A stretch of 64,000 bases of DNA, from NCBI GenBank assembly GCA_963664245.1, contig OY760934.1:3472001-3536000 (forward strand). The letters run 5' to 3'. Source of the stretch: GCA-2711565 sp963664245 (lineage in GTDB: Bacteria; Bacteroidota; Bacteroidia; Bacteroidales; GCA-2711565). Under the pieces are notes generated by a model. That model did not search any database. It saw only the letters and a program-made list of their open reading frames with translations, and was not told the origin of the DNA. Shown here in pieces: positions 59,318 through 64,000 of this stretch (position 1 is its first letter; every line of letters starts with the position of its first letter). A program made the position numbers and the translations under genes.

Positions 59318-60925
59318 TTAACAATTATTTTTTTTCTTAATAATTTTTTCTAAAACACTTTGAAGCTTTTCATTATTGATGGGTTTCGGAATGAAATCGT
59401 TCATCCCGGCATTAAAACAACGTTCGCGGTCTTCCGAAAAAGCATAAGCGGTAACAGCCACAATAGGGATTTGAGGGTCAAACTGACCGGATGTATCTTT
59501 GCGGATAGTAAGCGTTGCTTCAATCCCGTCCATTTCAGGCATTTGAATGTCCATCAAAATAATGTCGTAGGTATCTTTTTTTAAGGCTTCTATACATTCT
59601 TTGCCGTTTTCGGCCATGGTAAATTTATGTCCTTTGTTTTGAACCAGTCGTGAAATTAATTTTTGGTTCAATTCGTTGTCTTCGGCAATTAAAACATTCA
59701 ACGATCGTTTGCTGCCAACCGGAAAGCTTAAATGAAGTTTGCCTTGTTCGGTGCAATTGTTGCTGTTGTTTTTTTCTTCTTCGAACCTAAGGGTGAAATA
59801 AAAAATAGAGCCTTCATCCACTTTGCTTTTTACCCAGATTTTTCCGCCAAGTTTTTCTATTAGTCGTTGTGTAATGGCAAGACCCAGTCCGGTTCCTTCA
59901 TATTTTCGTTTTGTATTGGAATGAGCCTGAGAGAAAGAATCAAAAATAGTAGCCAATTGATCTTCGGCAATACCTATGCCCGTATCTTCAACGGTGAATG
60001 TGATTTCATAAGTATTTTGATCTTTCCCTTCATGAAATTCGGTTAAGGATGCAGATAATTTGCATTCCCCGTTACGGGTGAATTTTAAAGCGTTCCCGAT
60101 TAAGTTGTATAAGATTTGTTTGAAATGAATAGAATCCCCAATTATTTTCTGTGGTATTTTTTGATCAATTTCGCTGATTAATTTATTGCCTTTTTCTTCG
60201 GCTGTGGTTCTAAAAGAATCAATAACTTCTTTAACAGAAAGTTTAAAATTGAACTCTTTTTTAGTGATCTGAAGTTTCCCGGCTTCAATTTTTGATAAGT
60301 CTAAAATATCGTTAATGATGGAGAGTAAATGATTGGAGGCTGTTTGAATCAGCTCGATATATTCGTTTTGCTCGCTGTCCAGTTTGGTTTCTGAAATCAG
60401 GCTCAACATCCCGATAATGGTGTTCATCGGCGTTCTGATTTCGTGGCTCATGCTGGCTAAAAATTCGGTTTTCAGCTGTTCCGATTTTTCGGCCAATTCA
60501 AGTTTTAATAGGACCTGTTCGTAAAGTTTTTTGAAATCTTTTGTGTTTTTCTCTTTTTTTACCAAATCTTTTGAGTCTTCCAGGAAATGTTCAAGTTTTT
60601 TAACAAAAAGGTCCATCTCGTTTTTCCATCCGATAAAAACATCGCTGATTTTAACCAGAGCCGGGTTTATTGAACTTTCAGGGCTGATTAATCCCAGCTG
60701 GAAATGGTGGGTGTGTTTGAGCCGCTCAAACTCAGTGCTGCTTAACTGGTTCGAGAAATCGGTCATTAATAAAACAATTTGAGGTTTGATCTTCTCAATT
60801 TGTTTTTCAATTTCTTGCAGATCTGTATTAATGAATATATCGTGCTTGGTTTTTTTGAAGTATGGATATAAATCGTTTGCGAAATCTGTATTGTAGTTAA
60901 TTAAATAAATGCTGTATTTCTCCAT
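59318..60925 (-). CDS. Hybrid histidine kinase with degenerate N-terminal receiver
   Basis: This 535-residue soluble kinase has three parts. Residues 1-115 look like a receiver fold, but the usual phospho-Asp segment reads PQIVLLMTDFS with no Asp in the right place. A coiled linker leads to HisKA (FLASMSHEIRTPMN, H161) and HATPase_c (NLIGNALKFTRNG, EDTGIGIAEDQL, GTGLGLAITQRL). The C-terminal receiver has D459 in ILMDIQMPEMDG and the TAYAFSEDRERCF end. It has no membrane helix or periplasmic sensor, so the N-terminal domain probably senses or docks. Its output partner may be elsewhere, or the lone receiver at 2937. Confidence 0.92.
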   Translation of the reverse strand: MEKYSIYLINYNTDFANDLYPYFKKTKHDIFINTDLQEIEKQIEKIKPQIVLLMTDFSNQLSSTEFERLKHTHHFQLGLISPESSINPALVKISDVFIGWKNEMDLFVKKLEHFLEDSKDLVKKEKNTKDFKKLYEQVLLKLELAEKSEQLKTEFLASMSHEIRTPMNTIIGMLSLISETKLDSEQNEYIELIQTASNHLLSIINDILDLSKIEAGKLQITKKEFNFKLSVKEVIDSFRTTAEEKGNKLISEIDQKIPQKIIGDSIHFKQILYNLIGNALKFTRNGECKLSASLTEFHEGKDQNTYEITFTVEDTGIGIAEDQLATIFDSFSQAHSNTKRKYEGTGLGLAITQRLIEKLGGKIWVKSKVDEGSIFYFTLRFEEEKNNSNNCTEQGKLHLSFPVGSKRSLNVLIAEDNELNQKLISRLVQNKGHKFTMAENGKECIEALKKDTYDIILMDIQMPEMDGIEATLTIRKDTSGQFDPQIPIVAVTAYAFSEDRERCFNAGMNDFIPKPINNEKLQSVLEKIIKKKNNC

Positions 60926-61072
60926 CTGGAATTGTCCGGTGTTAGTAGTTAGTTAAGTTTTTACACGTAAAAGTACTAATTTATAGATTTATTTTTGATA
61001 TTCTTTTTAGGTAACCATAATAATTTTACTATTTTTCATAAGTTATTAAGATTTACCAATTAATAAATATGA

Positions 61073-61080
61073 TATTTTTG
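61073..61080 (+). promoter_or_regulatory. -7 box of porQ
   Basis: TATTTTTG lies 28 bases before the TTG start at 61109. Confidence 0.4.
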
Positions 61081-61108
61081 CGTTAGTTTTTATTATACGC
61101 TGTTTGAT

Positions 61109-62137
61109 TTGAAACGTTTTATTTTCACTTCTTTTTGTTTGATCTTTTCTTTTCTGGCATTTTCCCAGATAGGCGGAGATAATACATACGAATTTCTGAA
61201 TTTAACGCCGTCGGCCAGACTTGCCGCACTGGGCGGGGAGTTTGTGGCTGTTAAAGATCACGATATAAGTTTAGTCTTAATGAACCCTTCCACGATTTCT
61301 AAAGAAATGGATAAAAGTATTGCGTTGAATGTGGTTGATTTTTATTCGGATATTGCTTACGGTCATGTAAGCTTTGCCAAAAGTTACGACCGCATCGGTA
61401 ATTTTGCCCTGACCTTGCAGTATGTTAATTACGGTAGTTTTGATTATGCCGATTATGCTGGAATACAGCAAGGCGAATTTAGTGCCAGCGAAATGGCCCT
61501 GGTTTTGGGGTGGGGAAGGCAGTTAACGCCCCGGATTTCGATTGGAGCTAATGCAAAATTTATTTATTCGTCGCTGGATACGTATAAATCGTATGGGCTG
61601 GCTATTGACCTAGCAAGCACTTATTATAATGAAGAATCCAAATTTACGGCAGCCATCGTTATTAAAAATATTGGCACCCAGCTAAAGGCTTACCGTTCGG
61701 GAAATTCGGAGCCGCTTCCTTTTGAAATTCAGGCCGGGCTGAGCAAAAAATTAGAACATATTCCTTTCCTTTTTTCGCTTGCGTTCACTCACCTCGAAAA
61801 ATGGGATTTGACCTACGAAAACCCTTTGCATGTTCAGGAAGTAATTGGCGAGGAAACTTCCCAAACCAATTCCAATTCGTTTGGAAAAAAAATGTTTAGC
61901 CATGTTATTTTAGGTGGCGAATTAAGTATTACCGAAAATTTTGTGCTAAGGATAGGCTATAATTATCGTCGCCGTCAAGAGATGAAAGTGGAGGCAAAAG
62001 CCTCGACGGTTGGTTTTTCCTGGGGATTTGGATTTAAAATCTCGAAGTTTCAGTTTAATTTTTCCCGTTCAACCTATCATCTAATCGGTTCGCCTAATTA
62101 TATAAGCATCACAACCAATCTTGACAAACTTTTCTGA
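61109..62137 (+). CDS. porQ: Type IX secretion system protein PorQ
   Basis: This 342-residue outer-membrane protein has a signal peptide (MKRFIFTSFCLIFSFLAFSQ) read from a TTG start, with no ATG near. The mature part opens with GGDNTYEFLNLTPSARLAALGG, the PorQ/PorV-type FadL-like start, and continues as beta-barrel strands to the C-terminus. PorQ works with PorU, PorV and PorZ in attaching cargo of the type IX system to the surface. No other T9SS gene is in the window, as is normal for porQ. Confidence 0.9.
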   Translation: MKRFIFTSFCLIFSFLAFSQIGGDNTYEFLNLTPSARLAALGGEFVAVKDHDISLVLMNPSTISKEMDKSIALNVVDFYSDIAYGHVSFAKSYDRIGNFALTLQYVNYGSFDYADYAGIQQGEFSASEMALVLGWGRQLTPRISIGANAKFIYSSLDTYKSYGLAIDLASTYYNEESKFTAAIVIKNIGTQLKAYRSGNSEPLPFEIQAGLSKKLEHIPFLFSLAFTHLEKWDLTYENPLHVQEVIGEETSQTNSNSFGKKMFSHVILGGELSITENFVLRIGYNYRRRQEMKVEAKASTVGFSWGFGFKISKFQFNFSRSTYHLIGSPNYISITTNLDKLF

Positions 62138-62206
62138 TGATTTGAATTGGCTGCAAAACTTATTTTAGTAATTTTATATCAATTAGTGTTCCCAAAGTTT
62201 TTTTGA

Positions 62207-63028
62207 ATGAGATACATTTTAGTTTTTTTAGCCCTTTTATTTTTTCAATGTAGTACATGGTCTCAAACATCAAAAAATCACTATAAAGGGATAAATGATT
62301 TATTGCTAAAACATTGTTTGAGTAAAGAGGTCGAAATAGTTGAGATTGATGATTTGGATTTAGAAACAAATGATAGTATAAAGAAACCTTTGGTTGATGA
62401 ACTTTCTGATTATAGGCATTTTGGGCATTTAGTAGAAAATTATGATTTTTTTAAGGAAAGTTTTAAAACAATTGATTTAAATAATGATGGTAAGCTTGAT
62501 ATTTTTTACTCTGGTTATTTAGGTGGCGCATCGGATTCTTATTCTTGTATTTTTATAAATGAAGATGGAATGTTTGATTTGGTGTTTGAAGGAGAAATTG
62601 GTTCGCGTTTTCTTTATGCTATAAAAAACAAAAATAACACAATTGATTTGGTCTATTTTTATTTGGGGCCATTTGCTCCAATACCTCAACTGATGAGGCT
62701 TGATTTGATCAAAGTTGAAAACGGGATAGAAAATATTACTACTGTTGCGAATTTTATGACTGATATTGAATCTCCCAATGAATTTTTTAAAGAACCGATA
62801 TCATTCAAAGTTTTAAATCCCAAATATTATTTAAGAAGTTCTCCGAGGATTGAGAATCAGGATATAGGATATGGTTATAAAGGAAATATTGTGAAAGAAT
62901 ATTCGCAAGGGACAAAAGGAATTGCTTTTGCAAAGGAAGTTGACGAAACCGGGAGGATATGGTGGTTTGTTTTCTTGGATGATAAGTATTCTGGATGGAT
63001 GAGTAGTAGGTTTTTAGAAGAACTGTAA
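62207..63028 (+). CDS. Secreted protein with C-terminal SH3-like domain
   Basis: This 273-residue protein has a signal peptide (RYILVFLALLFFQCSTWSQ). Near residues 87-105 lies a calcium-loop-like segment, IDLNNDGKLDIFYSGYLGG, as in FG-GAP or EF-type repeats. The last 70 residues (NPKYYLRSSPRIENQDIGYG to WMSSRFLEEL) look like a bacterial SH3 domain with its conserved W and GWMSS end. The function is unknown. The gene is AT-rich like the hypotheticals at 1004 and 40762. It is followed 47 bases later by ispH. Confidence 0.75.
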   Translation: MRYILVFLALLFFQCSTWSQTSKNHYKGINDLLLKHCLSKEVEIVEIDDLDLETNDSIKKPLVDELSDYRHFGHLVENYDFFKESFKTIDLNNDGKLDIFYSGYLGGASDSYSCIFINEDGMFDLVFEGEIGSRFLYAIKNKNNTIDLVYFYLGPFAPIPQLMRLDLIKVENGIENITTVANFMTDIESPNEFFKEPISFKVLNPKYYLRSSPRIENQDIGYGYKGNIVKEYSQGTKGIAFAKEVDETGRIWWFVFLDDKYSGWMSSRFLEEL

Positions 63029-63075
63029 AATTTCGGCATAGGATTTATGTGCTGAAAAATTAGAGGATAACGAGC

Positions 63076-63942
63076 ATGAAAATACGAATTGACCCATACG
63101 CCGGATTTTGTTCGGGAGTGATCCGTGCCATTCGAATGGCCGAGAAAGAACTGGATGAACATGGCCATTTATATTGTTTGGGCGATATTGTCCACAACGA
63201 GGCCGAGGTCCAACGCCTGCTTTCGAAGGGGCTGGAGGTGATTGATCTTGAAAGGTTCAAGCAGCTAAACGAAGAACGGGTGTTGATCCGTGCGCATGGC
63301 GAACCACCTTCTACTTTTGAAATTGCTGCCGAAAACAACTTGTATCTGGTGGATGCCAGTTGCAAGGTGGTGATCCGCTTGCAGGATAAAATTGAGAAAG
63401 TGTACAACGAAATAAAAGATTCGGGCGGGCAGGTGTTGATTTTTGGAAAAGCAAAACACCCCGAAGTGATCGGCTTAAACGGGCATACCAACAACAACGC
63501 TATCGTTATTGAAACCATCGACGATTTGGAAAAGGTTAATTTTGACAAGCCTATTCGCTTGTTTTCTCAAACCACCAAAAGCGTGAAAGGCTTTCGGGAT
63601 TTGCTTAAAGAAATTACCAGCCGCCTGAAAGAAGGAGCCGATTTCCGCTTTGAAGAAACGATTTGCAAGCAGGTTTCGGGTCGAGAGCTAAGCATTGCCC
63701 AATTTGCCGAATCGAATGATGTAAATGTTTTTGTAGGAGGGGAGAAAAGTTCGAACGCAAAATATTTATTTGGGATTTGTGAAAAAAGCAACCCGAGGTC
63801 CTATTTTATTACCGATAAATCGGAACTCGAACCGGCATGGTTTGACGGAGCCCGGATGATTGGTATTACCGGGGCCACCTCAACGCCGCGTTGGCAAATG
63901 GAAGAAGTGAAGAACCGTTTAGAGCAGGCATTATGTATTTAA
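63076..63942 (+). CDS. ispH: 4-hydroxy-3-methylbut-2-enyl diphosphate reductase
   Basis: This 288-residue enzyme makes IPP and DMAPP in the last step of the MEP isoprenoid pathway. The three iron-sulfur cysteines are in place: C12 (GFCSGV), C96 (DASCKVV) and C198 (ETICKQVSGR). Other motifs are LGDIVHNEAEV, RAHGEPP and FSQTTKS. The segment after C96 reads KVV, where CP is more usual in the family. Its end overlaps recF by 10 bases, so the two are coupled. Confidence 0.95.
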   Translation: MKIRIDPYAGFCSGVIRAIRMAEKELDEHGHLYCLGDIVHNEAEVQRLLSKGLEVIDLERFKQLNEERVLIRAHGEPPSTFEIAAENNLYLVDASCKVVIRLQDKIEKVYNEIKDSGGQVLIFGKAKHPEVIGLNGHTNNNAIVIETIDDLEKVNFDKPIRLFSQTTKSVKGFRDLLKEITSRLKEGADFRFEETICKQVSGRELSIAQFAESNDVNVFVGGEKSSNAKYLFGICEKSNPRSYFITDKSELEPAWFDGARMIGITGATSTPRWQMEEVKNRLEQALCI

Positions 63943-64000
63943 AGAAATTGATACTGAGTAATTTTAAAAATTGTAAGGAAGCGGATTTACAGCTTTCGCC
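63933..64000 (+). CDS. recF: RecF, N-terminus (partial)
   Basis: Twenty-two residues are visible (MYLKKLILSNFKNCKEADLQ and on), matching the start of RecF, which loads RecA at gaps; the Walker A motif lies past the window. ATG 63933 is inside the ispH gene. Confidence 0.8.
   Translation, partial: MYLKKLILSNFKNCKEADLQLS

Noticed and set aside
1..64000. tRNA or rRNA genes, CRISPR arrays, prophage or conjugative genes
   Set aside because: No cloverleaf-like segment, regular spacer array, integrase, phage structural gene or relaxase could be seen in any gap or frame.

Overview
The window is a chromosomal segment of a Bacteroidota bacterium, most likely from the Bacteroidales/Marinilabiliales side of the phylum. 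The evidence is: AT-rich intergenic DNA with promoters of the Bacteroidota type (TAnnTTTG at -7), few Shine-Dalgarno sites, a SusC/SusD pair run by an ECF sigma factor and a FecR anti-sigma factor, a PorQ type IX secretion protein, a DUF3276/PUR protein, a long NusB, a split transketolase and a bTHX ribosomal protein. Most of the window is ordinary housekeeping sequence. I saw no tRNA, rRNA, CRISPR array or prophage.

Layout. 1-8.2 kb: end of a probable MscS channel gene, two hypotheticals, a methyltransferase, a SUI1/YciH factor, a lone receiver protein, recQ-mpg, HU, fmt and a membrane-anchored TPR protein. 8.3-16.7 kb: S9 peptidase and TrmH-like methylase, bTHX, a MurL-MurD2-like peptidoglycan pair, YqgE/AlgH, an odd Asp/Glu racemase relative and a rhomboid protease. 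16.8-22.1 kb: a GH3/serine-hydrolase fusion, then the two transketolase halves with a four-helix-bundle (S23/IVS) element between them.

22.3-33.7 kb is the main accessory region. It holds an ECF sigma factor, FecR, an STN-type SusC and SusD, then two secreted thioredoxin-fold proteins of the TlpA type. Downstream are a truncated gene, a frameshifted DsbD-alpha/thioredoxin/DUF4369 chimera and a broken IS200-like element. A minus-strand intrinsic terminator fills the FecR-SusC gap and points to an antisense RNA over the susC leader. The full DsbD gene follows (34.2-36.3 kb), flanked by two candidate small RNAs built alike: an AT-only perfect hairpin abutting a GC-rich terminator.

36.5-46.8 kb: aroK, rlmD, nnrE/D, an intact IS200/IS605-like element that appears to have split the signal peptide of a YARHG-domain protein, parE, a shortened glycosyltransferase, and an operon of thiamine-binding-like protein, PnuC and a NadR-like kinase. 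46.8-56.9 kb: lolA-ftsK, a signal-peptide protein, cyclophilin, lepB, DUF5683, parB-parA, DUF3276 and nusB. 57-64 kb: aconitase, a hybrid histidine kinase, porQ, an SH3-like secreted protein, ispH and the start of recF.

The points most worth following are the predicted susC antisense RNA, the MurL-MurD2 route to D-Glu in the cell wall, the IVS-like element and its gene-less relative, the two dsbD-flanking small RNAs, and the IS200 element that breaks a signal peptide.
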